Assembly: GCA_040954595.2 (NCBI GenBank)
Contig: CM082576.2
Coordinates: 11,284,001 to 11,348,000, forward strand
Reading direction: 5' to 3'
DNA: 64,000 nucleotides
Source: Balanoglossus misakiensis
Lineage: Eukaryota > Hemichordata
Part shown: one piece after another, positions 1 to 11,815 of the stretch
How positions within the stretch are numbered: position 1 is the stretch's first letter
Layout: each line of letters begins with the position of its first letter
Notes under the pieces: model-generated
Databases searched by the model: none
Seen by the model: the letters and a program-made list of their open reading frames with translations, nothing else
Told to the model about the DNA's origin: nothing
Made by a program: the position numbers and the translations under genes

Positions 1-50
1 ATTATTGCACATCCTCGATCATATTCAGTGTCCACTTACAATCTACTCAC

Positions 51-3000
51 CATTGACAAAAACAATACGAGTGCCTCTAGGGTGCTGAGCACCGTAATAA
101 GAATTGGTGAAGTCAACTCTCTTGTCAACAGACGTCCTTTCAATGCCAAAGGCTGCTGAGCAGAGCAGAATGCTTGATTTCAGGTCCATCAGTGGAGAGA
201 ACAGGCACGTTGTGTTGGAGTCACAAGTTTGATCTGTTGAGAAAAGGAAATTCGTGCAGTTAGACTGACCAGGAAAAATGAGCAATTTTACATGTTTCAG
301 GGTCCATTTGTCCAAAAGTCTTACAAATCACCTTCATGAGAAAAAAAAAGTATATAGGACTCGGGTTAAAATGTCATTTGACATGTTTCAAAGTCAATTT
401 ACTTTGAGTTTACAAGTAATTTGGTCAGCCTATGAAAGTAAGTACATTCTCTATGTCAGCTTGAGCTGTAGGAAATGTATGTATGCAACATCTACATATA
501 AGAACAATTCTATATGCAGGAAAATACACCCACATCAAGGATTAAAACCTACAATATCCAAACTGTGTACACGTTTGGTAAGTCCACTGTCTTATCCCCA
601 CTGCTCCTGGTTGCAGATCCACAGTTGTATTCATGATCTCTTTCAACATGTTTTCAAATGAGTTGTCAGAACACTTCTGTCCACTGTCATACAGATATGC
701 CTTCAAAGATATAAGATACATCACATGAAAAGTCAATACAATGTATCATGTCAAGAGCTGATATTTTTAATGTGACTAACATTTTACATGTTCACAAAGA
801 CACTGACTGTATCACATGATCTGTCCATGAAGGGCCTGCCTACAGTACAGAGACCACTGACAACAAGTGGGTACACATCTATTGGAACTTTATGAGAGAA
901 ACATTTGAATATTTTGAACATTTGACTGCATGCATGCAAAGAAACCTTGAAGAAATTTTACAGTAATTTAATCAAGTTTATCGCAATACCACGTATTTGC
1001 ATACTGGTATATTTGCAGATTCTATAGCAAACAATTTCAGACTTACAGCATTGAACTTCACCAGATTATCGTAGGGACTGCCATCCTGTGTCATATTCTG
1101 ACATACAGTTTCTACGGTCCACTGAGGCATCTCATCATTATACTGCACAATGCCCATGAACAGGCCACCCAAGTTACTGACAAAAGTTGCGGTGTCGTTG
1201 GGCTTGGAAATGTCTTCGCAGGACAGGAAATCTGTCCTCAGCTCGGTAAACTTTTTGTCCTGGATCATCTGGTCAACTGTTTTAAAAGCTGCTTTGACAT
1301 TGGCAGCACACTTTAAAAGGAAACAAGAAAGAGATGGGTTATTGAGACATGTCAACGGTACTTAAAAGCAGTTGTGGACTGGCAACGAACTAGACTGTAC
1401 AAAAACATTTAGTCAAATATGGTATGCATCCTTCTCTGTAGGTAAAATGAAGTTCATTTTATACACACACACTGCAATAACATATGACACTATCCATTGT
1501 ACAATGTCATGTTTCTGTCTATGTATGGAGTCCCAAAATGGCTAGAATTGACAAGAAATGATTACCTGTGGTGAACCTTTCACTACTGGATCAGACAAAC
1601 TGGCAGCGACAACTTCATTGTAGCCTTCAAAATTGGTTTGAGCCTGTACAGGTGCTGAAGACGCTATGGCTCCATAGACAAGATGGGGATACTGTGTATC
1701 AAATGAATGAAGAGTCATACTTGATCATTTGCACCAGTAAAAGAAATCCCTCCTGAATCAATTACCAATATCTGTACAGGTATAAGCTGACTGCTCCATA
1801 TCAAATTGAAGTAAAATGTACAATAACACATCTGCCATCCAATTTTTTCTTGTAAATGCAATGATGAATAAAACTGCTGGTCACTGGTCACCTGACTGCA
1901 TAAAAATACATACAAATTTTACAGAGAACTTACATATATGAAAATAATGTGTCATGCCTGGCTACTTTCTTTTCTTCCCCAGCGTATTGCAAAACGTATC
2001 GCTGGTGAATGTGTTCTTACCTTCAGTCTGAACCATGCAGACAGCGATCCTGGGTAAGATCCTCCGTAACAGATCCATGTGTTACTTTCACTCAAATTGT
2101 ATTTTGACACAGCAAATCTATGAAAAGAGGCTAAATCGGCCAATCTGAAAACAAGCAATACAAGAGGCTGCATTAAAAGTAAAGAATTTGCTTACACCAC
2201 ATATAAATATGTTCTTTTTTATTAATGAACCACTGTTTTTCTCAGAATACCCATGGGTCTTCTAGAAAAAAAAATATTGGGCAAGTATGAACCTAGAAAT
2301 AAAACAGACAAAAAATTGGACTAACAACTTACGCTTGTTGGCTTGAAAGGTACTGTAGCTGTTCAATTTTCAGACCATCCTTGTTGATGCTGCTACCATA
2401 GAAGCGGTGTTCAACTGCAAATATCAGTGCTCCATACTTCTTAGCTAAATCAACATGTTCTCCTAATAAAAGAGGTATTTATAGGCAAAAGGTCAAGGCG
2501 CTGCACACATAGCAAGGATATCTGGTCTACACAATGTGGTGCAGTGTTTCTGAATAAAAAAGATAAAATGTAAAGATTGATAAAATTTCAAACAAACAAG
2601 TCAATATATTGATCTCACCAAACTCGACCACTTCAGCTGTTAATCCACCTTCTCCTCCTATGTAGAGGAAGACTGGTCCATTGGGCCGGCTCCAATTGTT
2701 TGGATTAACCCAGTATCTTTGCTGATATACATCAGAAACCATTGGGTCAAAATGATCCAATGGCTGTGTTATGTAAAGGTCTTCAAAGTTTGCTTGAAAC
2801 TGCCCAAGTTCTGGAATCACATTCTGCCACCGATGTCTGGACTTCAGTCGCCTGTCTCTCCTGTGCTGTTCAACTTTGGCACGGAACTTCCAAAAGTTTT
2901 TACCTTAGTAAAAAGGGGTAAGTAAATTAAAGACAGCACTGATAGAAAATGATTAAAATGTCAATGATACAAGCATCTGAATCCTGGTGTTGCCATGCAG

Positions 3001-3085
3001 CCAGGGACACTGAATTATATAGCTTGAGATTTGTAACTAATGACCCAAGACTTTACCGGCATGTTGTACTATGATTGACAGTGAA

Positions 3086-3133
<48 letters not shown>

Positions 3134-3374
3134 CGATCACACATTATTTTATATACAGATAGATCTATAAAACTTGAGATTGACCAATCTTTACTTTTAC
3201 AACAGCGGGTAATGGTGATGAGTATATATATGCATGACAGCTGCGGTCTAGTGTGTAGACTATAGGAAAAATGCGATTTTTATGGAATACAAAAAAAGCA
3301 GAACACCTACCGAGAATGGCAAATGATAACTGACACAGGCACAGTGAAATGAGCAAAACCAGGAGTCGCCTCAT
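51..3374 (-). CDS. PRSS16: Serine carboxypeptidase-like protease, peptidase family S28 (thymus-specific serine protease type), 3' end outside window
   Basis: Eight exons on the minus strand: 3374-3309, 2903-2619, 2462-2333, 2144-2021, 1691-1566, 1310-1047, 700-553 and 233-51, joined by GT-AG introns in consistent frame. Exon 1 encodes a hydrophobic signal peptide ([19 protein letters not shown]), so the product is secreted or lysosomal. Exon 2 carries the family signature QPLDHFDP followed by QQRYWVN and LYIGGEGG. Exon 3 has [10 protein letters not shown]. Exon 4 has the nucleophile motif GGSYPG (GxSYxG). Exon 7 has [14 protein letters not shown]. The window stops at FVNG, just before the place where this family has NGxxDPW, so the catalytic Asp and His lie off the left edge. 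About 440 residues are visible; human PRSS16 has about 514. DPP7 and PRCP share the fold, but the [12 protein letters not shown] stretch fits the PRSS16 branch best. Known family role: release of peptides N-terminal to proline-type sites, or antigen peptide generation in thymus; the role here is inferred. Confidence 0.88.
3084..3134. repeat. GAT/ATG trinucleotide microsatellite
   Basis: About 16 tandem GAT units lie in intron 1 of the S28 protease gene. In one frame they read as a run of aspartates, which is an artefact and not a protein. Confidence 0.95.
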
Positions 3375-3713
3375 CCTGGACGAAACTTATTTCAGAGAGA
3401 AATCGCTGAAACTAAAAGTATGGCTGAGAAATAACATGCGTACCGTTGATCACATGACGATTTGTTTCGCTAACCAGCTGACCCACAACCACGTGAGAGT
3501 CTAGCCAAGTGGAGGTCATACAAGGTCACACATGTGTGGAAATTAAAACAAGGCTAGGGATTCAACCAATGGAAATCACAGCCGTCTTAGGGGTGCTTGT
3601 AAAGAGCACAGCCAACGTTGACAAAGAGACAGGATAGAGAAGGGAACGTTTGATGCGCGTAGAGTACATTGCCTGCGAAGCTGTAAGACGAACTAAACAT
3701 TTATATTCGAAGA
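3375..3713. promoter_or_regulatory. Divergent promoter of the S28 protease and EAPP
   Basis: Only 339 bp separate the two start codons, which point away from each other. The gap contains an M-box/E-box ATCACATGAC at 3449-3458 and a CACGTG core near 3489-3497. No TATA box is evident. Both 5' UTRs must lie in this segment. Shared control is inferred from spacing only. Confidence 0.6.
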
Positions 3714-5314
3714 ATGGCTGATTATGACGAGTACTGTGTAATTGAGGAAAGTGATGAAGAGGACAGAAGAGCTGAAAGGTATTTTATGAGGCGATACGTT
3801 GCTGTGAAACTTGTAGTACGGCACGGATACATACATGTTCGTCTGTACAGTGCATGCAGTGTACGTCTTGTCAGGCCTGTGGCTAGCTGTTTGTTTGTCA
3901 TGCATGCTTTCCCCGACGTTTGCTTTGCAGGACTCCTGCTATCCTGCTGAATTCGCTGACCTTTCTTTGTTACTTATACAGCTCAGAAGATGAACTCGAT
4001 ATCATCCTTCACGGAACACCCAAGCAGAAACGACGGTTACGCAGGAGTCTCAGTAGAGGCAGTCTGGATCTGACAGATGCATCCTCTAGTGGCGATGAAT
4101 TTGAAAAAGAAGTGGAAGCAGAACTCGATGCCACAATGAAGTCATTGGAGGAACAGCATAAAAACATGGGTATGCAATTAAGACTGTATCGTGAGAGAAA
4201 TCAAAGCAGAGCAGATTGGGGCACACCACATGGAATTCTACTGAGAAAAGACTGAATGCAGCACATTGGTGTAACCTAGGTGGAGAACATATCATTGCTG
4301 TCAAGATATTATGAGCATATAACTCAAGTGTGAATTTTGGAGTGTTCACCATTGTTGACAATTAATGCACCACTGTTTCTTTTTTTTTTGCTAGGGGCCC
4401 ACACTCTACCCGAGTCGACACAAGGAGCTTCAACGTCAGGTACACAGGGACAAGGGGTGAATGCAGCATCATCGAAAGAGAAACCCAGCCTGGCTGATGA
4501 ATTCTATGATGATGTATATTTTGATTCAGACAGTGGAAATGAAGACAATGATGAGGGTTCCGCAGGAAGTGGAAAAAAGAAAGGTAAATGGCAATTTGGC
4601 CAAATTTTTAGGTCAGTGTACCATCTCCAAATTTTCACAAGGAAAGAGTCTAAGATCAACCAGACCACCTATCAACGTTCTCCAATTCATCATGGTCCAC
4701 CAGTGCAGACATTGACTTCCAGCCTTTGGACAACCTGTTCTTAACACTGTACCTTGCTGTTGCTAAACGTCAAATCCATTTTGTTTGCAGGAAAAGGAAA
4801 GCGCAGAGTGCTCACAAACGATGAGCTGTTCTACGATCCCAACATTGATGACCAAAATGAAGAGTGGATGAATAAACAGAGAGATTTTTACAAGCCCAAG
4901 GCATCCGAGGCAGGCTCAGGAGACGCAGCACTGAAGCAGAAGAGGAATGCCAATCAGAAGCCGGCGGCCACCACAGACGCCGTGTTGAACTGTCCAGCAT
5001 GCATGACGCTGCTGTGTTTAGACTGTCAGAGACACGAGCTCTACACGCACCAGTACAGGGCCATGTTTGTCGTGAACTGCCTGGTTGTGCGAGACGAGAT
5101 TTTGCGGTACAAACAGCAACAGAGAGGAGGCAGGAACCAGAAACGGAAGAAGCACAAGGCAGAGTTTGTACGGACGACCGCCGGTGACGGTGAATCAAGC
5201 ACAGCAGAGGAAATTTACCACCCGGTGAAATGTGGAGTTTGCAGTACAGAAGTTGCTGTCTATGACAGTGATGAAGTTTACCATTTCCACAATGTGTTAA
5301 CAAGTGCCCCATGA
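3714..5314 (+). CDS. EAPP: E2F-associated phosphoprotein (EAPP)
   Basis: Four exons: 3714-3778, 3982-4169, 4395-4583 and 4791-5314; they sum to 966 nt, giving 321 residues (human EAPP about 285). The N-terminal part is acidic and serine-rich. Recognisable blocks in order are SSEDELDIILHGTPKQKR, DEFEKEVEAELDATMKSLEE, YDDVYFDSDS, LTNDELFYDP, LNCPACMTLLCLDCQRHE with YRAMFVVNC, and finally EIYHPVKCGVCSTEVAVYDS with VYHFHNVL. These match the human protein block by block. The paired CxxC motifs in the last exon (CPAC, CLDC, CGVC) suggest metal binding. In human, EAPP is a nuclear phosphoprotein that binds activating E2Fs and promotes their transcriptional output. The start ATGGCTGATTATGACG lies in good context. 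An alternative reading through the first intron hits stops. Confidence 0.95.
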
Positions 5315-5344
5315 GTTTGATGTCATCTCACCTTGTATTTTTTC

Positions 5345-5350
5345 AATAAA
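5345..5350 (+). terminator. EAPP polyadenylation signal AATAAA
   Basis: AATAAA lies 31 nt past the EAPP stop codon, implying a very short 3' UTR. Confidence 0.75.
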
Positions 5351-7007
5351 GCGTATCTACTTTAGACATCTACGGTTTACCTCTTTTATTTATGTGAATG
5401 GTAATGATCATCTCATCACATCTGCATACCTCATCAAGGACGACCAAGTGTATGAAGAATTTTAATTTATTAAAATTAATAGTATCAATACATATACTAC
5501 TACTACTTACAGAACTGTCAGCATAGTTTAAGTTATAACTGTTTTTTGGTATTCACATGAAAGTGGGCTGGTTATACTTCAGTCAAAACAATTCAGCATG
5601 AAATGAGACTGATTTCTAAGCATATAAAGAATTTTCCAGAAAAAAACAAAACCAGGAAAACTCAGCAAAGATAGCTTCTAGTAGCGTTTTGGAACATAGA
5701 AAAAATATATGAAGGATACATGAAAGTATTCCACACAGTCCTAGCAAGATTATTGTAGAGCTTCATATTTATGCAAATTGCATAAATAGTGCTGATAAAT
5801 ATCCGCTGTGTGTGGTTTGTAAATAAACGCTAAATCCTCTGGAAATATGACAGGAAAGACATCCCTAAAGCTGCTTCGCCCCAAATGTTTTTATTTGGTA
5901 GAAATGCTTTGCATTAATTAAAGTAACCCTAAACCTTACACTAATCCTAACCTATGATGTACATTACAATGAGTGATACCCAATCAAGAAATGTCCTTTC
6001 AGATGGGAGCTTTGGGGAGGTCTTGGGATATGATGTGAGCCTGTGCATACACACTCAACTCAAGCATAGAGGAAGTACATGTCAGAAAGTCTGGAAATTA
6101 CACAATTTATCTGGTTATCCTATATCAAACACATTCAGATGAAGTGACCTGATCATTTCGTAGTTATTGTGTAATACTGGCAATGACATGGAGATAAAAA
6201 AATGTAACACATACCCTGCTGATGTGCTGTTGGAAAATTATTGATCATTTTAGACAATGATCTGACATGATTTGCCAAGCTGTGAAAGCTAAGCATGATC
6301 CTTATTCAAAGATAACAACAAATGAAAACAACCTACATGATTACCAGAGTCTTTCACATTTATACTTCCATTTTAAAAAATCCAACACGTTTCCGGATGA
6401 ATCACTGTTGTTCATCTGGGTAGCAATGTCTCATAGTGATCCATTTTGATGCGTCTCAAGAGACTACAGTGTTCCGTGTTACATGTATACTGGATTTCAG
6501 TGGTGGTTCATTTTTTGCTGCCTAAAATGAAAAGGGCAAACACATTTGTGGCCACAAAGTAAAAGCGGATTTCCCTTCATCCAATAAGGATTCAACAACA
6601 ACTCCCTCCCCTTTCCATTTTAGAAGGGTGGGGTTAGACCACAACATGGAGGGAGAGTTTACACACTAGAGGATATTCTGCCAATATAAGTACACATTGT
6701 TTTGAGTGAATTGCATCTATGGCTCTGGCTTCCCTTTTCCAGTGCCTCCTCCTGCAGCTGATGCTAGTCATTAGCCGTACAGACAGCAGCCACTCCCAGT
6801 GACCAACTGTATCAGAACCTTGGCTTTGGTGTGATCTTACACAAAAATCCAAGTGGTTCAACTTCAGTACCATGTTCTGTGGCTTCCCAACAGCTTTAAC
6901 TTGATAATAGATGCCACAATGAACATAGATCATCAGTCTACAGTGAAGTGACTATCAGTGCGACCCGGGTTATGTCTTTGGAGAACTTGTGCAGGCTGCT
7001 TCTGTGA
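5351..7007 (-). other. Gap between EAPP and the SPRY gene, probably 3' UTR of the latter
   Basis: No convincing coding exon on either strand. Minus-strand AATAAA hexamers occur at 5890-5895 and 5385-5390; either could end the SPRY gene transcript, the second overlapping the EAPP 3' end in antisense. The gap also holds one copy (5814-5837) of a 24-bp repeat whose second copy is at 8105-8128. Confidence 0.45.
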
Positions 7008-10000
7008 CTAAGCACTCGTTGATGCAGTAGTGTCAGTTTGTAGCCTATCAGTCGGTGTCTTGGCAGTTTGTGTTGGATCAGCCAGTGTCCTTTCAGCTGG
7101 GGCTGTGTTGCTTGGGGCTGCATCTTTCGTCTGGTTGCCACTGGTGGCGCCAGACGCTGATGGTTTCGGAACAGACGTAGCAGTGGTAGCTGGAGCAGTT
7201 GACAAGATGCTGGGCGAATCTTTCGGCTGAGATGGGGTGGTGGTTGATACCGATTGAGCAGGTGATTCTGCGAGTCCTGGATCCGACGCCGCATCCGGAG
7301 TCTTCGTGCCTGACGTGTCGCCCTCTCCAACTTTCGCCTTGGCACCTTTGTACGGCTGCAGGGTCTTCTTCGCCCGGGTCTCTCCCTTCTTCAGCTGCGG
7401 CCCCGGCAGCACCGGCTGGTACACGTGCTTCCTTCGGCTCACCACGGGAGACGGATAGGGGAACCCCGAGTTGATGGTCAAGCAGCCGTCACTGAACAGG
7501 GCAAACACGGGATACAGGGGCATGTTGAACCGGGTGTGCACTTTCACCAGTGTCGTCTTGTCGTGGACGTTCAGGAACTCCAGCGTCCCGCTCTCCTTGT
7601 TCAACAGAATGCCGATGCGTCTTATGGAAGAGTTAAACAGAGACACTGGATTCTGGTGGCAGTTGTGGACGAAGCTCATCCCCCTGGCAGCTTGATACTT
7701 GACACACCACGAAGTGTTGTTATACCCGAGGAGTTGAGACCGAGGAACGTGTCTGAAAGCAACACCGACTATAAACCCCTGCCGTGGCACAATGACTTCC
7801 CAGAAACATCTCTTTTCAGGTAGTGGGTGGGTTCCAAAGATACTCACAGACCCACCCTGAGGGGAGAAAAATATGCAACAGTAGATTAGAAGTGTTTGCC
7901 TTACAAGAACACTAGCAGTGAAATTCTTGAAAACCATGTTGCTGGGTGCTAACCTCTGCCCCTTCCCCCCCCCCCCCCTCCAGAAAGTGTCAATGGTTAG
8001 AGCTGGCACCCTAAGTAGGGATTTTCGAAATGGTGATATGAACGCAAGGCTGTCCAGTGCCCAGGAAAGAAAACATAAGCAACCAAAACACATTGGCTCT
8101 GTATGGTTTGTAAATAAACACTAAATCCAGTTTGTTTTATGAAGCGAAGGGTCTACCGGTAGTACATGTATGTACATTGCTCTCAGTGCAATTTAGTATT
8201 CTAACCTTGTAGCAGCAAAGCAGGACAGGATTATTTTCACACAAGACAGAGAATGCACAAACACACACCCCAACATACAATTCGACAGTACACACCTGAA
8301 AGGGCACTTCCCGATCTGGAGTACAAGCACAGGGTACAACCTCATGATCCTCATTGTATCTGATCTGCTTTGGATTCAAAACCTCCAGGTGCTGATGGGC
8401 TGTACATTCATCAAAGCAGATATCCAGTGCTGAAAGGTAAAAATCCGTCTCACTTGAAAATATTCATTTAGGTATGTAACAATTGGACTACATGCAATTG
8501 CAAGTCCTCATCAGTACCTTCATCTACAATAGGGTTAATACACCAAAAATACTCAAATATGAAATTCTCCAACAACTCTTCCAATTCAGCAGGCACAAAG
8601 TGAAAGTCAATATTATTGATGAACCAAGGATTGAGGATTCAATAAATCAAGCTAAAAATTGGGTTAATTATTTATTGTGAATACAGACGCATCTAAACTT
8701 ACCACGCATCGTCTCAGGATTAGCTTTTTGCATTATTTCCCTAACCCTGTCTCTACAGCGGTAGTTCTGATTGGATCTGTATTTAACCAGGTTGAGGGAA
8801 AATTGTTTTGTTTTTTTCCTTGGTTTCTTTAGAGGCCGTTCAGGTTCAAAGTCCGCAGCCCTCTTCTGCGGTGCAAAACTCTCCGCAGGTTTGGCTGCTA
8901 ACTGCTGCTCTATTACACGGTTGTTGGCCATCGCCCTGAGCAGGGCCGGGTCTGTCCCCGGCTTTGGTGGCTTCAGAGGATTGTGCTGGTGGAAAGTGTA
9001 CGACATCGGTGCTCTGTGCGGCACCGCCGGTGACGGGTTCACGCGGAACTTCGTCATTGTTGGTATGTCCGTCGGTCTGGCTGCCACCGGCATCCTGACA
9101 GCCGCGGAAGCCTGACTGCTGGCGGCGTTTATGTGATAGCGCACCTGCCCTGGCCTATTCACATTAGACAGTGACATGTACACAATTTGAGACTGGCCCG
9201 AGGTGACTGGTGCTTGCTGGATATGCTGTTGTTGTTGTTGTTGTTGTTGATACTGTGGGACTGACTGCAGCGTGATGTAAGCCGAGGCCTGCGACTTGGC
9301 TTGCGGTTCTCTTTGAACGAATTGCACATTCTGGTTGAGTTGGTGGCTGGAAGTCACATATTGAATATTAGGCCTCTGCTGTATGTTTTGCACACTATGC
9401 TGGCCTTGCACGCCGTGCTGTCCCACCGGGTTGGCCCCCCGTGTGATGATGATTGGCTGAGCCCTGGTTCCAGCTTGAGCGTTTTGGCCGAGGTGGCTCA
9501 CAGTGTATGAAGACAACGGAGCTGCGCCTTTAGCTTGGTTAGCAGGGACTTTTTGCTGATTGACGGCGTCTTTTGGTTTGTCTGGATGTCTAGATCGTGC
9601 CAACATACTTGCCACGGTGCGTCTCCCCATAATGTCCTGGAATGGTGTTAGTTTGGGACCTTTTCGTTCGAAACAGGAAAGTAACATTTCCAAGACTTCC
9701 TTGGTGTCGCCAACAACCTCGTCAACATTCCCGGTACCTTCAGAGTCTTCCTTTATGCTTTCTTCTTCTTTTTTTTTCCAACAGTGAAAACACAGAGAGA
9801 AGGGAACAACATTGCAACACATCAATCAATCAGTATCATGTATGTTAACGGATAAGAATATTTCTGTAAATTGCTCAAAACTTCAACTTCAGGTAACGAC
9901 ACTACATATCCTTGAAAAACATTCAAATCAAAGACGAACAGTAAATCTGTCTACCTTTCGTCTTTCCACCATCTTTTGCAGCCATGTTTCTCTTCAGAAG

Positions 10001-11815
10001 ATCCACTTTTTTGAGCTTGTACTTTTTACTGAGGTATGATTCCCTGTTGAACTCTAGTGGTATGCACGTATCCCTGATGTCTAGGTGGTCCTTGGCTAGA
10101 GCCGTCATCATGTATCTTGCTATTATCAGTTTGTTCTTTACGTCGACACCATTCTGATGTAAAGAGTGAAGGATTACAGACATGAATGTTTGGGTTTTCA
10201 TACGACTTTTCCGGCCAACATTTATGACAGTCTCACAGATCACATGCTTCTGTTACGATCATGACTAGAACTATAAACCGAGGTTATGATATGCACATGT
10301 ACATATTAATAGTTTCCTTGTTCTCAATCAGTCCATAAGGGTAAAATGGGAGAAATGGATTTTATGGCAGAAACAGTATAGCATTACTGTCAGTATCATG
10401 AAAATCTAGACAAGGACATGATAGAAATCTTACATCCAAAAAGTTTGCGTGATCCATTTCCAACACTTTATCAAGTCTTTGTTGCAATTCTTCTGTCGTC
10501 TGCAAACCCTCCTCCAGTTTGGCTTTGTGCAGTGTCATTCTGTCTAGTTGGACTTCGAAGGCTTCTGCAATTTCATTCACCATGGCTGTTTTTCTGTCTT
10601 CCAAGGCACAGATGAGTTTGTGGATGGACTGGCTGACTTTCTCTATGAGTTGATCACAAGCAGCCTGTAAGTGACAAAATTTACATCAACTAGACTGGAG
10701 GAAAAAGATCAATATTACAGCTCATGGACTTGGGAGTACCCGGGTAGTAAACATAGCTTGTATATCCCTCCTTCTGGCAAACAAAGCAAAAACTGAACAC
10801 TCACTTGCGTCTGAATGGTCAAGCCTTTCATCTCTTCCATTGCATCCTTAACATTTGCTTTATACTCGTGTATTGTTTCTGATTCTGGTTTCAAGTCTTC
10901 CTGAAAACAGCAATACAAAGGAGAATGTAGGAAACACGTGAATTCATTTGGAATCATGGGGGGAAATGCCCACTTTGGAGCTGCACTGATTGAAGCGGGT
11001 GCTGCTTGGTTGACGGTACAGGTGTCAATATCATCAACCTAGCAGCACCCACTACAATCATTGCAGCTACTATAACGGCTGCAAACATCTTTGCATAATA
11101 CCAGGTAGCATAAATTCAGCAAAGGTGCTGCTTGGTTGATGATGTTTTCCGCAGTGCTAACACAATCACTGCAGCTAATTGTAGGGTACCGTAGCAGCTC
11201 AAGTCAAGGTTTTGCTTGGTGTTGGGGTTGTTTGATGGCAAACCCAGACATCTTGTGTGACCCCCCCCCCCCCCAACACTAAGCAAAACCTAAAAGCTAA
11301 ATCTGATGTGTGCAATTTGTCAAACTCTGTATATAATATCATTAACTTTTATTTTGAAGGAAACGTGGGTTTCTCCTAAGGTTTTATAAGCAATGTTATG
11401 GAATCATTGTAGTGTTGGGGTAACACAACTGGTATCTTGCGCAAGTTATCCTGTATATTTTCACTGGTAATCATGACAAGTGATTGTACAATATTGCAAG
11501 AGCAGGGCATGTGATGTTTCCTAGTACCTTTAACAGAACACCGTCTGTTGTCACTTCTACCTCCTCGAGTTGCCGATCACACTCCGACAGTAAATGCCCT
11601 ATAAGTTCATCGACCCCCTGGTCTGCTTCCCCATCATCTGTGGCCGCATCCACATCGCCTTTGCCGTCGTCGATTGTCTTTGTTGGCCGTTTCGCCTGCT
11701 CCCGTTGCCTCTTGCTTTCCTCGAGAGCAGCGAGGACGCTTCTCGGCACGTTCACCATGGTTGGTGGCTTGTCGTTGACACCCTCCCCCATCATGTGAGA
11801 CAGGAGCGACGACAT
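7008..11815 (-). CDS. FSD1/CMYA5-type coiled-coil and SPRY (B30.2) protein without a visible FN3 domain
   Basis: Seven exons: 11815-11528, 10900-10805, 10664-10434, 10153-9955, 9767-8703, 8429-8296 and 7856-7008. All phases agree (0,0,0,1,1,0) and sum to 2862 nt, 953 residues. Exon 1 is polar and has no RING or B-box. Exons 2-3 form a BBC-type coiled coil (ALEDRKTAMVNEIAEAFE and following), alignable to human FSD1. Exon 4 may correspond to a COS-like segment. Exon 5 (355 codons) is disordered, rich in Gln, Pro and Ser with a short polyGln run, and ends in a basic block KKPRKKTK, a likely nuclear signal. Exon 6 reads ALDICFDECTAHQHLEV, the FSD/CMYA5/TRIM start of B30.2 (human FSD1 has RLDASTSHQNLRV). 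Exon 7 holds SPRY (CFWEV, GVAFRHV, NTSWCVKY, GILLNKESGTLEF) and then an Ala/Pro/Thr/Ser-rich tail. FSD proteins bind microtubules or centrosomes; function here is unknown. Confidence 0.8.
7966..7981. repeat. Poly-C tract
   Basis: A C homopolymer in the last intron of the SPRY gene. It is a G-run in the transcript. Confidence 0.9.
8105..8128. repeat. 24-bp dispersed repeat, second copy
   Basis: GGTTTGTAAATAAACACTAAATCC matches the copy at 5814-5837 with one mismatch in 24. One copy is intronic and the other lies in the presumed 3' UTR of the same gene. Origin unknown. Confidence 0.7.
10997..11179. repeat. Hairpin plus degenerate direct repeat in intron 1 of the SPRY gene
   Basis: The 17-bp arm 10997-11013 (GGGTGCTGCTTGGTTGA) pairs with 11034-11050 with one mismatch over a 20-nt loop. 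The same arm recurs in direct orientation at about 11123, and a CAATCAYTGCAGCTA block follows each direct copy, so there is also a roughly 120-bp degenerate tandem unit. It looks like decayed MITE material. Confidence 0.75.
11207..11291. repeat. 21-bp inverted repeat enclosing a poly-C run
   Basis: Arm 11207-11227 (AGGTTTTGCTTGGTGTTGGGG) is the reverse complement of 11271-11291 with one mismatch. The 43-nt loop ends in a C tract (11261-11274). It could form a stable hairpin in DNA or RNA. Confidence 0.8.

Noticed and set aside
3071-3265. Poly-aspartate frame
   Set aside because: Translation of a GAT microsatellite in an intron.
4812-5312. 166-codon antisense frame over the last EAPP exon
   Set aside because: Shadow of a confidently coding exon.
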